A stretch of DNA of 30,752 nt from a virus. A program made the translations under genes and the position numbers. The notes beneath the pieces are model-generated. The model searched no databases. It was not told the DNA's origin and saw only the letters and a list, made by a program, of their open reading frames with translations. The stretch spans positions 1-30,752 of IMG/VR virus record IMGVR_UViG_3300027784_000021, one strand, 5' to 3'. Shown here one piece after another: positions 1 through 7,924 of this stretch (positions within the stretch are counted from its first letter, which is position 1; each line of letters starts with the position of its first letter).

Positions 1-2
1 TG

Positions 3-314
3 GAAGAAGCAGATACTGAACGGGAAGTGTTTAAAGGCGACCTTGAAAAGCTTGAAGATGTGACGGAATTAGAACGTAAGGTTGAACGGTTAGAAGGCAA
101 GATATGGCGGACTAATGGCGGTATAGAAGGCAAATATTATAAGATGTTAGACATCGTTGTGGCGGACTTGTTGCCCCAAGGGGAATGGCGGGTATACGTT
201 GACCTGCTTTGGGATTATGTTTTAGAACACCAAGCGGATGATTCTATCGTGTCTGTGTTGGGGCAATTACGGGCTGATGTTAAGCGATTTTCGGGTCGTG
301 TGTTACCGCGCTAG
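3..314 (+). CDS. 3' end of an unknown helical acidic protein (cut by window start)
   Basis: The reading frame is open from the first bases of the window to a TAG at 312-314, so the gene begins upstream. A GTG at 27 is in frame but has no convincing ribosome site, so I treat it as internal. The visible 103 residues start with a charged heptad-like stretch rich in Glu and Lys, likely a coiled coil. A second helical region follows, containing the segment YVDLLWDYVLEH. There is no recognisable domain, signal peptide or membrane segment. It precedes two similarly sized helical proteins on the same strand, so it probably belongs to the same late unit. I do not recognise the family. Confidence 0.6.
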   Translation, partial: EEADTEREVFKGDLEKLEDVTELERKVERLEGKIWRTNGGIEGKYYKMLDIVVADLLPQGEWRVYVDLLWDYVLEHQADDSIVSVLGQLRADVKRFSGRVLPR

Positions 315-334
315 TGCTATAAGTGTCATTAATT

Positions 335-363
335 TTGTATTTTTGAACTATTTGTATTATTAT
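335..363 (+). promoter_or_regulatory. possible sigma70-like promoter (weak)
   Basis: TTGTAT at 335-340 and TATTAT at 358-363 are separated by 17 bases, in the 88-base gap before the next gene. The -10 box matches 5 of 6 consensus bases but the -35 only 3 of 6. A start near 370 would give a short leader containing the ribosome site. AT-rich gaps throw up such matches by chance, so this is a candidate only. Confidence 0.25.
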
Positions 364-402
364 GGTTAAGAAGGAAGTTGTCAGGAAGGGGGGGGCGTTG
401 GT

Positions 403-1023
403 TTGAAACGCTTGAAAAATAATGTTGAAAAAAGCAGACAGGCTTTGAGCAGGGAAAGGGTGCAGTTGGCCCAAGCTGCGGATAATCTTTACAAAGCGGT
501 GGAAAGCATCGAAGGTATTTTGCTTGACTATATACATAGACCTCATCCCCAGACGAATTTGGAAAAGTGGCCTGATGGGGAATATTTTCATGCCATAATG
601 CTTGAACTTCGTAATGATCGTTTTGAGCAAGCAGCTTATGCGCTTTTGGAACTTACGGATGATGTTGTGGGGGCTATGGCTGAATATCGGGAATTTTTAC
701 ACGCACTTGAAGATGGTGTTGACCCTTCCGAAGTTGGCGAAGGTTTTTATGCTAGGGTGGAATCTGACCTAAATTTGGTTTTGGAATATTTGGAACGTTA
801 TGTTATTGCAGAACTGGTTTATGCGGAAAAGCTACTAGGTGAAATTGATGATATGATGAGCGAAGGCACTTTACCAGACTTTCTTGGCGATGACTTGTTA
901 GAAATTGCAAATAAGTCAGTAGTAAGGGATCGACATTCAGCGTTGAAAATTGCCATGGAAGCGAAGGAACGAATTGCTCAACACTTGGATGATATGCCCC
1001 AGAAAATAGGCAGATACTTATAG
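403..1023 (+). CDS. unknown helical acidic protein, 206 aa
   Basis: This starts with TTG at 403, about 8 bases after a G-run ribosome site (AGGAAGGGGGGGG). The protein looks almost entirely alpha-helical. It has a basic N-terminal helix (KRLKNNVEKSRQALSRERVQ) followed by long acidic helices, and no Cys-based motif, signal peptide or membrane span. It stops 13 bases before the next gene, which is nearly the same size and has a similar helical pattern near the C-terminus, so the two may be old paralogs. Its place in a virion gene cluster suggests a structural or assembly role, but I do not recognise the family and assign no function. Confidence 0.7.
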   Translation: MKRLKNNVEKSRQALSRERVQLAQAADNLYKAVESIEGILLDYIHRPHPQTNLEKWPDGEYFHAIMLELRNDRFEQAAYALLELTDDVVGAMAEYREFLHALEDGVDPSEVGEGFYARVESDLNLVLEYLERYVIAELVYAEKLLGEIDDMMSEGTLPDFLGDDLLEIANKSVVRDRHSALKIAMEAKERIAQHLDDMPQKIGRYL

Positions 1024-1036
1024 GGAGGGTTGTTTT

Positions 1037-1633
1037 ATGTCTTATGGGCAGGACGTGTTAATGAGTATAAAATTTGGAATTTCATCGGTGTTGAGGGATG
1101 TTAGGCGTAGTAAGGAACTAGCGCAGGAATTACATGATTATATCCGAAACGAAGTTGCCTTAGTGGTGGACGCTGCTTTGGCAGACCCAGGTGACGCTGG
1201 GGACTACCAAATAGAATTTGTAGAAGATATGGTGGAAGAATTATATAAGGATAGCGATTTGGTTATAGGGCACCATCGAAAGGCTATAGGGTATCTTGAA
1301 GATATGCGTTTGCTTTTGGGTGACATGGTTGATGAAGCTGATAGCCTTCAGGCGATAGATCAGCATTATCGTTATGATGACTTGGTAAAGTATTTCAACG
1401 AAGCATTTTATAATGTTGATGAACTGCGTTGGGTTATAGAAAAGCTTGAAGCTGCTGCGGGTGAAATATACAATACTGTTTTTGAGTTTGGCTATTTTAC
1501 GGATGAATTAGGGGAAGCTATGAATTACATTTTTGAAGTGACGGACGATAATCGTGGTCGTTCGCTAATGGGAAGGCGTAATGCCATGTTGGATAGCTTG
1601 CTGTATTACCAAGAGCTTCTTGATAGTCTATAA
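1037..1633 (+). CDS. unknown helical acidic protein, 198 aa
   Basis: ATG at 1037 follows the ribosome site TAGGGAGGG by a normal distance. The product is predicted to be nearly all helix, strongly acidic (many Asp and Glu), and lacks any recognisable domain. It resembles the preceding gene in size, charge and general layout: a helical bundle with a basic patch near residues 175-185 (GRSLMGRRNAM). The two genes are 13 bases apart and are probably co-transcribed. Immediately downstream lies an orphan fragment of a GLUG-type protein. Function unknown. Confidence 0.7.
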   Translation: MSYGQDVLMSIKFGISSVLRDVRRSKELAQELHDYIRNEVALVVDAALADPGDAGDYQIEFVEDMVEELYKDSDLVIGHHRKAIGYLEDMRLLLGDMVDEADSLQAIDQHYRYDDLVKYFNEAFYNVDELRWVIEKLEAAAGEIYNTVFEFGYFTDELGEAMNYIFEVTDDNRGRSLMGRRNAMLDSLLYYQELLDSL

Positions 1634-1680
1634 GCTTTTTGTTTACGTATAATAGGGGGTGTTTTGTGTGGATAATTTGA

Positions 1681-1746
1681 GTGGCCCTAATAAGAACCTG
1701 GTTTATTGACCATAACGAATATCCTAAGTTAGCTTGGGAGAAGTAA
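1681..1746 (+). pseudogene. orphan C-terminal remnant of a GLUG-type fibre protein
   Basis: The frame from 1681 to the TAA at 1744-1746 encodes only about 21 residues, ending WFIDHNEYPKLAWEK. This matches the end of each GLUG block in the next gene, where IEQDKDYPRLYWE and IKDKYDYPRLSWE occupy the same position. The upstream part of such a block is missing, so this looks like the tail end of a deleted or recombined GLUG gene. A ribosome-site-like AGGGGGTG (1653-1660) sits upstream but drives only a 13-codon frame from the GTG at 1668. The similarity is visible; the history is inferred. Confidence 0.55.
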
Positions 1747-1792
1747 TACAGGATGATTTACGTGGTAAAATTGTGTAGCGAGGTGGTTTGTT

Positions 1793-4312
1793 GTGGCTAT
1801 TAAGATAAGTACAAAAGAAGAATTGCTTAAAATCGGCGTTGATGAAGAATATCCATTGGATGCGGATTATGAACTGGAAAATGACATAGACCTTGAAGGC
1901 GAGAATATAGAGCCGATTGGGGGATTTGAAGAAGAACGACCTGATCCAGAAGAAGATGGACTTCAAGGAACTTTTGATGGTAATGGTTATAAAATTTACA
2001 ATGGCAAATTAGAACATCCAGAAGAATCTGGTGTCGGATTATTCTCATATATTGGCAAGAATGGTAAAGTTAAAAACTTAGGTGTAGATGGTGTAGATGT
2101 GGAAGTAGAAGGAGAAATGCCTGTAGGCGGTTTAGCTGGAGCTAACTTTGGAGACATCCAAAATAGTTACGCAACGGGAGATGTAACAGGAAATAGTAGG
2201 CCTGTAGGCGGTTTAGCTGGTGGTAACTTTGGAGACATCCAAAATAGTTACGCAACGGGAGATGTAACAGGAAATAGTAGGTATGTAGGCGGTTTAGTTG
2301 GACGTAACAGAAGTGATGCCAAAATATACAATAGTTATGCTACAGGAGATGTAGAAGGAGAAGAAGAAGTAGGAGGTTTAGCTGGATATAATTCAGGAGA
2401 AATCCAAAATACCTATGCAATAGGAAATGTAACAGGAGAAGAACAATTAGGCGGTTTAGTTGGATATAATTCAGGAGAAATCCAAAATAGCTACTGGGAC
2501 ACTGAAACATCAGGAATTGAAGAAGGAATCGGCGAAGATGAAGGCACAACCGAAAATGTAGAAGGCAAAACTACTGTTGAAATGACGGTAATAGATACTT
2601 ATAGTAATTGGGATATAGCAAAATTGGATGATTTGGAGGATGAAATCTGGAAAATTAAAGATAAATATGATTATCCGAGACTATCTTGGGAGGATTATGA
2701 TGCTCCAGAAGAGCCATTGGGTTTTAAACCTATAAATGATTATGATGATTTAAAAAAAATTGGTGTTGAAGAAGATTACCCGCTTGATGGGGGCTATTAT
2801 CTTACTCAAGATATAGATTGCGCTGGGGAAGACCCCTTCCCCGGCATAGGTATGATAGATGATCCAGTCAATCCTAACCCTGATTTGATGTTTACTGGAA
2901 CTTTTGACGGACAAGGAAATACTATTAAAAACCTAACTATGAATAACATGGATAATCCTGATAACTCATTTTGTAATTTTATAGTAAATGCAGGCGCAGT
3001 AAAGGACTTGAATTTTGAAAATATTGATTTTACGGGTTTTTTTCACGTTGGGGCTTTTGTAAATACTGGTAATATTGAGAACTGTCATGTATTGTCTGGA
3101 CAAGTAAAAGGTGAGATTTTAGAGGGTTCGGATATGTCCCCTGAAGTTGGGGGCTTTGCGAGTGCGGTGGTGACTATGGGGGAGGTTACCGCTAAGGTGG
3201 AGAATTGTACTACATACGCTGAAGTAATTTCTGATGAATATGCTGGTGGTTTTGTTTATGTTGTGAATGAAGGGGCGGAAATAAATAATTGTCAAGCTCA
3301 TGGTAATGTTGAATCTGGTGATAGAGGGGCGGGGTTTGTAGTATTTCTAAATGAATCGTGTTCTATTAATTATTGTCAAGCCCATGGAGATGTACAGGGT
3401 GGCGACCTTTCTGCGGGTTTTGTGATGGATGTGGATGGAATAGTTGATAATAGTTTTTCTACTGGAAATGTTGTTGCTGATTCTCATAGGTTGGCTGGAT
3501 TTGCAGTTGATGTAAGAGGTCGCGGGGAAGTTAATAATTGCTATTCTACAGGAGATGTAGAATCTATAGATGAGGAAGCAACTACTTATTATGTTGCTGG
3601 ATTTGTTCGATTTATAGCCGATGGAGGATTAGTAAAAAACTGCTATTCTACCGGGAAACCTACTTCTCCAGATTCGAATGGTTTATATGGTTTTGTTGGA
3701 ATAAACCATGGTACGGTTGAAAACTGTTTTTGGGATATGGATACTTCTGAAGTAGATTCTTCTGATGCGGGTGAAGGCAAAACCACTGATGAAATGAAAC
3801 AACAATCCACTTACTCCGAATGGGATATAGCTAAAAAAGAAGATCATACTGATGAGATATGGTATATTGAACAAGATAAAGATTATCCTCGCTTATACTG
3901 GGAGTTAAAAGAAGAAGAGGAAGATAAAGAAGATCCATACGAACTTGTAGTAACTCATACTCCTGGAGAAAGGATTAACGATCATCTTGACATGGAACGT
4001 CATATTTACCATAGATTAGAAAATGTACCTAAAGAACTTAGGGATGAAGCTGATTTTATACTAGTACAGAAAGAACCTGAAGATCCGCAAGCAGAACCGC
4101 CTGCGGAATATGATGTGGTAAAACAGCCTGAAGATTTTAATTTTGTTACGGTGTATAGTCCCCATAGATTTGCAGGCTATTTCCCTGGGCATGTTATATT
4201 ATATGTTAGTGCCCATAGGACGGCTACGCGGTATGAAGTTTTGGGGCATAGTGGTATGTTACAGATGGGGGATGATGTGCCTGCGGGGATTGCTACTAAG
4301 GAAGAAGTATAA
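1793..4312 (+). CDS. GLUG-repeat beta-helix protein, probable fibre or adhesin, 839 aa
   Basis: GTG at 1793 follows GAGGTGG. Residues about 1-100 open a first block (STKEELLKIG, then FDGNGYKI). Residues about 109-236 carry GLUG repeats of the form GGLAGxNxGxIQNSYATGDVTG, typical of right-handed beta-helix surface proteins. A second block begins near residue 309 with the same opening pattern (YDDLKKIGVEEDYPLD, then FDGQGNTI) and has more divergent repeats, including CYSTGDV. Each block ends in a YPRLxWE motif. Residues about 716-839 form a separate module shared with the N-terminus of the next gene. GLUG proteins are usually extracellular; in a phage structural cluster a receptor-binding or fibre role is the best inference. 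The repeat region favours A-ending codons (gga, aca, gta) more than the capsid genes, which suggests acquisition. No signal peptide is seen. Confidence 0.8.
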   Translation: MAIKISTKEELLKIGVDEEYPLDADYELENDIDLEGENIEPIGGFEEERPDPEEDGLQGTFDGNGYKIYNGKLEHPEESGVGLFSYIGKNGKVKNLGVDGVDVEVEGEMPVGGLAGANFGDIQNSYATGDVTGNSRPVGGLAGGNFGDIQNSYATGDVTGNSRYVGGLVGRNRSDAKIYNSYATGDVEGEEEVGGLAGYNSGEIQNTYAIGNVTGEEQLGGLVGYNSGEIQNSYWDTETSGIEEGIGEDEGTTENVEGKTTVEMTVIDTYSNWDIAKLDDLEDEIWKIKDKYDYPRLSWEDYDAPEEPLGFKPINDYDDLKKIGVEEDYPLDGGYYLTQDIDCAGEDPFPGIGMIDDPVNPNPDLMFTGTFDGQGNTIKNLTMNNMDNPDNSFCNFIVNAGAVKDLNFENIDFTGFFHVGAFVNTGNIENCHVLSGQVKGEILEGSDMSPEVGGFASAVVTMGEVTAKVENCTTYAEVISDEYAGGFVYVVNEGAEINNCQAHGNVESGDRGAGFVVFLNESCSINYCQAHGDVQGGDLSAGFVMDVDGIVDNSFSTGNVVADSHRLAGFAVDVRGRGEVNNCYSTGDVESIDEEATTYYVAGFVRFIADGGLVKNCYSTGKPTSPDSNGLYGFVGINHGTVENCFWDMDTSEVDSSDAGEGKTTDEMKQQSTYSEWDIAKKEDHTDEIWYIEQDKDYPRLYWELKEEEEDKEDPYELVVTHTPGERINDHLDMERHIYHRLENVPKELRDEADFILVQKEPEDPQAEPPAEYDVVKQPEDFNFVTVYSPHRFAGYFPGHVILYVSAHRTATRYEVLGHSGMLQMGDDVPAGIATKEEV
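2120..2281 (+). repeat. two tandem 81-bp GLUG repeats, nearly identical
   Basis: The units at 2120-2200 and 2201-2281 differ at two adjacent codons only (two base changes by eye). Each encodes one 27-residue GLUG repeat. A third, more diverged unit begins at 2282. The near identity at silent positions indicates recent duplication or gene conversion, and the array can change length without breaking the frame. Confidence 0.9.
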
Positions 4313-4349
4313 AGATAGTTTTGTAATTTTATAAGGGGGTGCTTGTTTT

Positions 4350-6485
4350 ATGGCAGGGCCGAATGACAATTTAAAGGTTGATCGTGTATTACATGGAGTG
4401 CAAAACATACCAGCGAATATTTACGAAGAAGCGGATTATGTGTTGGCGGAACGTGAACCTGATTCATCGCATCCGAATCGCAGGTTTGAGTTGGTGAAGA
4501 AGCCTGACTTGGAAGATCGGACATACGTAGGAGATCCGTGGCGGTTTGCGGAAACCCGTCCAGGTGCGCGAATGGTGGTTGCGTATTTGCCGACACGTGG
4601 TGCTTATAGTCGTGCTGAAGGTGGTCGTTGGAACGTGTTGCCCGTGACAGGGGAACTGCCTGACACAGCAGATGGCTGGCATGAAAATGTTGAAATGTTT
4701 TGGGAAAATTGCTACCGGGAATCTATGGAACCCTATTTTGAAATGGCTGTTGCGCTATTTGAAGAAGATGAAGATACTGTTAAAGTTACTGTTGAAGAAG
4801 ATGCTTGGCACTTGTGGGATAAATTGCTTGACGTAGGGGCAATTGTCGTAGAAGAAGATCCCAAATTCAAGGGAGGCAATAGAATAATTCTGCCACCGTT
4901 TATGGCAGGGCATGATAAAGATTTGATAGTGGCTTTTATGCGTGAAATTATGCAGGATCGCGTTCGCATAATCAAAACCGGGGAAGTTCCGCTATCTAGC
5001 GGGCAGGACGATTATGGTATGAAAAACATCGTTGGTTTGAAGTCCACGTGGAATGTTGGCGATATTGATATTGAAGGCGAAGCGGAAAACGGGTTTACAA
5101 TGCTATCTCCTGGTTTTGGGGTAGGTGAAGGCTACGTATGGTTTGGCTTGATTGGTTTTGTGGGGTTTGCCCGCGAACCTGAATCCTTGGGTGAATTGTT
5201 TATGGCGCTTGTTGTTCATTGGAATCGTTTGGACATTGCACAGTTTATTCGTTTTATTCCTGGGGATCGATATGAACAGATAGTTGATATGTATTACTGC
5301 CCTAGGTTAAAAGCTTTACGCTTGGAAATGCGTATTAAGAATCTTGAAACCGATGAGGTTTCGCCACGTTTTGCTATAGGTGGAACCATAGACCTTGTTG
5401 CTGCTTCCTTGGAACTGTTTGGTAAGAATAGCATAGACGATCTTGTTGCTAAGATTGAGGAAGAAGATGGCGAAGATGATGCACAGGTTGCGGAACACTT
5501 ATTGACCACCTTAGATGATTTGCAGCCCGATGTTTATGATTCCCACAAGGTTCTGGTTAATAGCATGAATATCCACACAGAAGAAGGTTCTAAGTTTGAA
5601 AGCGTTAGAATCATTTCTGGTATGCGTGAACGTGGCCTTTACAACGTTGTTTTCAAGGAAGCCAATGGCAAGGAATGCATGATTGCCTTGCGGTTGGACG
5701 AAGTAATGCCAGGCTTTAAAGATGAACCGTGGTGGTTTGGTGTTGGTGCCATCGATCCTGAACTTGGTTATTTTGACTTGCTTAATCATTTTCAGGGTGG
5801 TATGTGGGGCGGTCTTACTAACTGGGGCGAAATACACACCTATAACTGCCCATTGCTTGCAGGCACTTACCAGTTTGCTGCCACGGATCAAGAAGATCGT
5901 GTGTATGTCGGGGAATTCACTATTACTGACGATGATGTGGAAGTAGAATTCACGCTGCAAGAACCTGGCGAAGGCCCTATGGCCACGGTGAAGTTCGTTG
6001 ACAAGAATAGAGTAGATGCAGGTAAGGATATAAAAGTGAAGCTTGATCCCTATAACCTAACAGACGAAGAAATGGGTAGCTTTTCCCTAACCGGCGGGGA
6101 AAGTGAATGGCAGATGCCGCCTGGAATGTATTACTTGCAGTTTGAGGCTAATGCAAAATACGATTACGATATATTGAATCCTATTGTGGAAGTAAAGCCA
6201 GGGGATGTAGGTGGCGAAGTGACTGTTGAACTTGATATTGTGGAAGCATGGACTGTAAACTTTGAAGAAGATGCTGGCGAATTTTCAGGCAATGCGGAAA
6301 TCTACAAGTTTTACAGGTATCCCAACAGGGACGATATACGGGAGAAGGTGAAGGATGTGACCCTTGATAATGGTTCTGGGGAAGCAAAACTGCCTTCGGG
6401 TAAGTATGACCTTGTTGTGGACGGTGAATTCATCAAGGAATTCGAGATTGAACAGTCTGATACTGTTGTAGAATTTGCCCTGTAG
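4350..6485 (+). CDS. large beta-rich virion surface protein, 711 aa, unknown family
   Basis: ATG at 4350 follows AAGGGGGTG. Residues about 1-110 resemble the last 120 residues of the GLUG protein: both have a VPKELRDEADFILVQKEP-like segment (here IPANIYEEADYVLAEREP) followed by a VVKQP/LVKKP strand. The centre (about 130-480) is mixed and acidic, with the aromatic-rich stretch GVGEGYVWFGLIGFVGF. The C-terminus (about 495-711) contains three beta-sandwich-like units marked by LLAGTYQFAATD, MPPGMYYLQFEA and LPSGKYDLVVDG, similar to PEGA or CnaB-like extracellular repeats. It ends one base before a hairpin terminator. A tail-fibre or decoration role fits the domains and the neighbour, but I cannot name the family. 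Confidence 0.75.
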   Translation: MAGPNDNLKVDRVLHGVQNIPANIYEEADYVLAEREPDSSHPNRRFELVKKPDLEDRTYVGDPWRFAETRPGARMVVAYLPTRGAYSRAEGGRWNVLPVTGELPDTADGWHENVEMFWENCYRESMEPYFEMAVALFEEDEDTVKVTVEEDAWHLWDKLLDVGAIVVEEDPKFKGGNRIILPPFMAGHDKDLIVAFMREIMQDRVRIIKTGEVPLSSGQDDYGMKNIVGLKSTWNVGDIDIEGEAENGFTMLSPGFGVGEGYVWFGLIGFVGFAREPESLGELFMALVVHWNRLDIAQFIRFIPGDRYEQIVDMYYCPRLKALRLEMRIKNLETDEVSPRFAIGGTIDLVAASLELFGKNSIDDLVAKIEEEDGEDDAQVAEHLLTTLDDLQPDVYDSHKVLVNSMNIHTEEGSKFESVRIISGMRERGLYNVVFKEANGKECMIALRLDEVMPGFKDEPWWFGVGAIDPELGYFDLLNHFQGGMWGGLTNWGEIHTYNCPLLAGTYQFAATDQEDRVYVGEFTITDDDVEVEFTLQEPGEGPMATVKFVDKNRVDAGKDIKVKLDPYNLTDEEMGSFSLTGGESEWQMPPGMYYLQFEANAKYDYDILNPIVEVKPGDVGGEVTVELDIVEAWTVNFEEDAGEFSGNAEIYKFYRYPNRDDIREKVKDVTLDNGSGEAKLPSGKYDLVVDGEFIKEFEIEQSDTVVEFAL

Positions 6486-6515
6486 GAAGGGGGACTATGG
6501 TTCCCCCTTCTTTAA
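6484..6515 (+). terminator. intrinsic terminator after the surface-protein pair
   Basis: GAAGGGGGA (6486-6494) pairs perfectly with TCCCCCTTC (6502-6510) around a 7-base loop, and TTT follows. The stem begins directly after the TAG of the 711-aa gene. The T-run is short, so termination may be partial, or the hairpin may mainly protect the mRNA end. Confidence 0.6.
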
Positions 6516-6545
6516 GGGGACTTATTATGGAAAAGGGGTGTTTGT

Positions 6546-6848
6546 ATGTTGGAAGCCATTCAGCAGATGAAAGATCCAGATTACTGGGTTGAACAAATTC
6601 TGGAAGAAGAATTGCTTGATTATGTGTTTGGTGCAGGTTCAGATTTTGGGGAAGCATATTTTGCCCAGGTGGTGCGTGACGTAAGCTTGTATATGGAACG
6701 CATGGGCTACGATGATGCTGCCATTGAAGAAGAACTTGCTGCCGTAGGCGAGGCCTTGTTTGACGGTCTAAAACGCGTTGTGCGTGAATTGGAAGATGTC
6801 GTGGATGGCCTTATGGCTGATTATCTACGTAAGCATTTTGGAGTCTAA
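6546..6848 (+). CDS. small helical acidic protein, 100 aa, unknown
   Basis: ATG at 6546 follows AAAAGGGGTG. The protein is strongly acidic and predicted helical throughout, with a C-terminal amphipathic helix (VVRELEDVVDGLMADYLRK). No domain is recognised. It heads a run of six small genes between the surface proteins and the portal, each with its own clear ribosome site. That spacing argues that they are real genes despite their size. Function unknown. Confidence 0.65.
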   Translation: MLEAIQQMKDPDYWVEQILEEELLDYVFGAGSDFGEAYFAQVVRDVSLYMERMGYDDAAIEEELAAVGEALFDGLKRVVRELEDVVDGLMADYLRKHFGV

Positions 6849-6866
6849 TAATGGGGGTGTTTTAGT

Positions 6867-7238
6867 ATGGTTCGTGGGCGTGTGGAAGGGCTAGAACCCT
6901 TAGATGCTTTTTTCAACGAAGCTAATGATTTGACAAGGGAAAGCATTTGGTTTGCATATTTTATGGAAAACTTGGAAGTTATTTTGATGTGGGTTGAAGA
7001 ACCTGACTATCCTGCACTTTTGGAAGGGATTTTTGAAGGGGTATTAAACATGCTTGCCACAGACCAGGGTGTGGATGCGTGGCAGGATCTGGATAGTTCG
7101 ACTGTGCTGGACGTATCTGAAGCTGCTGTTGCGGGTCTTAATCATGCCATGGGTGTTGTGCAGGACTGGGTAGGCGATGTGAAGAAAGATTTTGATAAGG
7201 CTTTATCTTACTTTGAAGAAGAAGGCGGAGCCATTTAG
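6867..7238 (+). CDS. small helical acidic protein, 123 aa, unknown
   Basis: ATG at 6867 follows AATGGGGGTG, 18 bases after the preceding stop. It is predicted helical and acidic. Its layout resembles the 107-aa protein at 7925: an aromatic segment near residues 25-40 (ESIWFAYFMENLEV, compared with SQGWYSFLLSLKV there) and an acidic then basic C-terminal helix (KKDFDKALSYFEEEG, compared with KQGVADFKRALQADG). The two may be distant paralogs; that comparison is by eye. No known domain. Confidence 0.65.
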   Translation: MVRGRVEGLEPLDAFFNEANDLTRESIWFAYFMENLEVILMWVEEPDYPALLEGIFEGVLNMLATDQGVDAWQDLDSSTVLDVSEAAVAGLNHAMGVVQDWVGDVKKDFDKALSYFEEEGGAI

Positions 7239-7272
7239 CAATAGCCTTGGGGCGTGGAATAGGAGGGGCGTT

Positions 7273-7581
7273 ATGCGTAGACGTTTAATGGAATTTCGTT
7301 ATCATACTAAGAACATATCACCTGGCGGGGGTAAGCGTGTGACTGTTGATTTTGTCCCTGGGGTTGATGTAACTGACGTACGGGAACGTCTTTTGCGTCA
7401 TTTGGGTTATGCCCGAGGGGTTGAAAGTGTTGAGGACGCTGGTAGCCGTGGTAGGGCGCTCTTGGTTACATTTTCCGATGAACGTTATGCGGATAAGTTT
7501 GTTGATTATGTGCAGCGTCTAATGCTTGAACGCCACCAAGATGCCCATAAGAAAATCAAGGCTGCGGTAGCTCATAAATAG
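7273..7581 (+). CDS. small basic protein, 102 aa, unknown
   Basis: The frame is open from 7192, but the ATG at 7273 has a strong AGGAGGGG site 4-5 bases upstream and avoids overlap with the previous gene, so I start there. Unlike its acidic neighbours the product is Arg/Lys rich. It appears to alternate strands and helices (TVDFVPGVDVTDVRERLLRH, then ALLVTFSDERYADKFVDYV), which suggests a small ferredoxin-like or RRM-like alpha/beta fold. This is a fold guess from pattern only. It might bind nucleic acid, or bind an acidic partner encoded beside it. Confidence 0.6.
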   Translation: MRRRLMEFRYHTKNISPGGGKRVTVDFVPGVDVTDVRERLLRHLGYARGVESVEDAGSRGRALLVTFSDERYADKFVDYVQRLMLERHQDAHKKIKAAVAHK

Positions 7582-7591
7582 TGTGCAGAAT

Positions 7592-7620
7592 TTGCCTTAA
7601 TTACTGTGGCCTATTATAAT
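7592..7620 (+). promoter_or_regulatory. candidate sigma70-type promoter
   Basis: TTGCCT at 7592-7597 and a perfect TATAAT at 7615-7620 are separated by exactly 17 bases. They lie in the 62-base gap before the 83-aa gene. A start near 7627 would leave a very short leader containing the GGGGGTG ribosome site (from 7630). This is the best -35/-10 pair I found in the window. It could give extra expression to the small genes and the head module. Confidence 0.45.
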
Positions 7621-7643
7621 GGGGTTAATGGGGGTGCTATTAA

Positions 7644-7895
7644 ATGCCTGATCTTATGGATGAGAATGTTATAGAAGTTGAAGAAGAAGAACTAGAACAG
7701 CTAATAACTGGTTTAATATATTCCTGGATGGAAAGTAGCGAACTTGAAGTATCGCCTGCTACGGAAATTCAGATACTGCGCAGGTTGCGTTATATTTTCC
7801 GTAGGGCTGTAAGGCCGGATAGACGCATGTGGGCCATGGCAAGGCGTTTGGCCCGCAGGACTGTTGATCAGCTAGCTGGTCGCAGGGAATTATAG
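7644..7895 (+). CDS. small protein with acidic head and basic tail, 83 aa, unknown
   Basis: ATG at 7644 follows AATGGGGGTG and a good candidate promoter. The first 20 residues are very acidic (ENVIEVEEEELEQLI). The second half is Arg rich (RRLRYIFRRAVRPDRR, then MARRLARRTVDQLAGRREL). This polar charge split suggests that the basic part contacts DNA, RNA or an acidic partner. No family recognised. Confidence 0.6.
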   Translation: MPDLMDENVIEVEEEELEQLITGLIYSWMESSELEVSPATEIQILRRLRYIFRRAVRPDRRMWAMARRLARRTVDQLAGRREL

Positions 7896-7924
7896 GCTAA
7901 TTATTTAGCAGGGGGTGTTGTGTT

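Noticed and set aside
280-630. Minus-strand open frames throughout the window (for example 280-630, 9715-10278, 13445-13990, 30337-30741)
   Set aside because: They lie opposite clearly recognised or well-supported + strand genes, lack ribosome sites and show no domain. They are shadows of the coding strand.
1648-1709. TATAAT at 1648 and a 13-codon ORF at 1668
   Set aside because: No -35 at 16-18 bases (the nearest TTGATA is 22 bases away), and the peptide is too short and unlike anything else. The GLUG remnant in the other frame explains the sequence better.
2120-2550. CRISPR-like array of repeats
   Set aside because: Units are directly adjacent, 81 bp, in frame and encode GLUG repeats of a protein. 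There are no spacers.
4143-4334. Small + strand ORF of 63 codons at the end of the GLUG gene
   Set aside because: It lies in another frame of the GLUG gene's conserved C-terminal module and has no ribosome site.
2120-6485. Diversity-generating retroelement acting on the fibre genes
   Set aside because: No reverse transcriptase and no template/variable repeat pair with adenine-specific changes was seen in this window. It cannot be ruled out for the rest of the genome.
7192-7272. Upstream extension of the basic 102-aa gene
   Set aside because: The extension overlaps the previous gene and lacks a ribosome site, whereas ATG at 7273 has AGGAGGGG.
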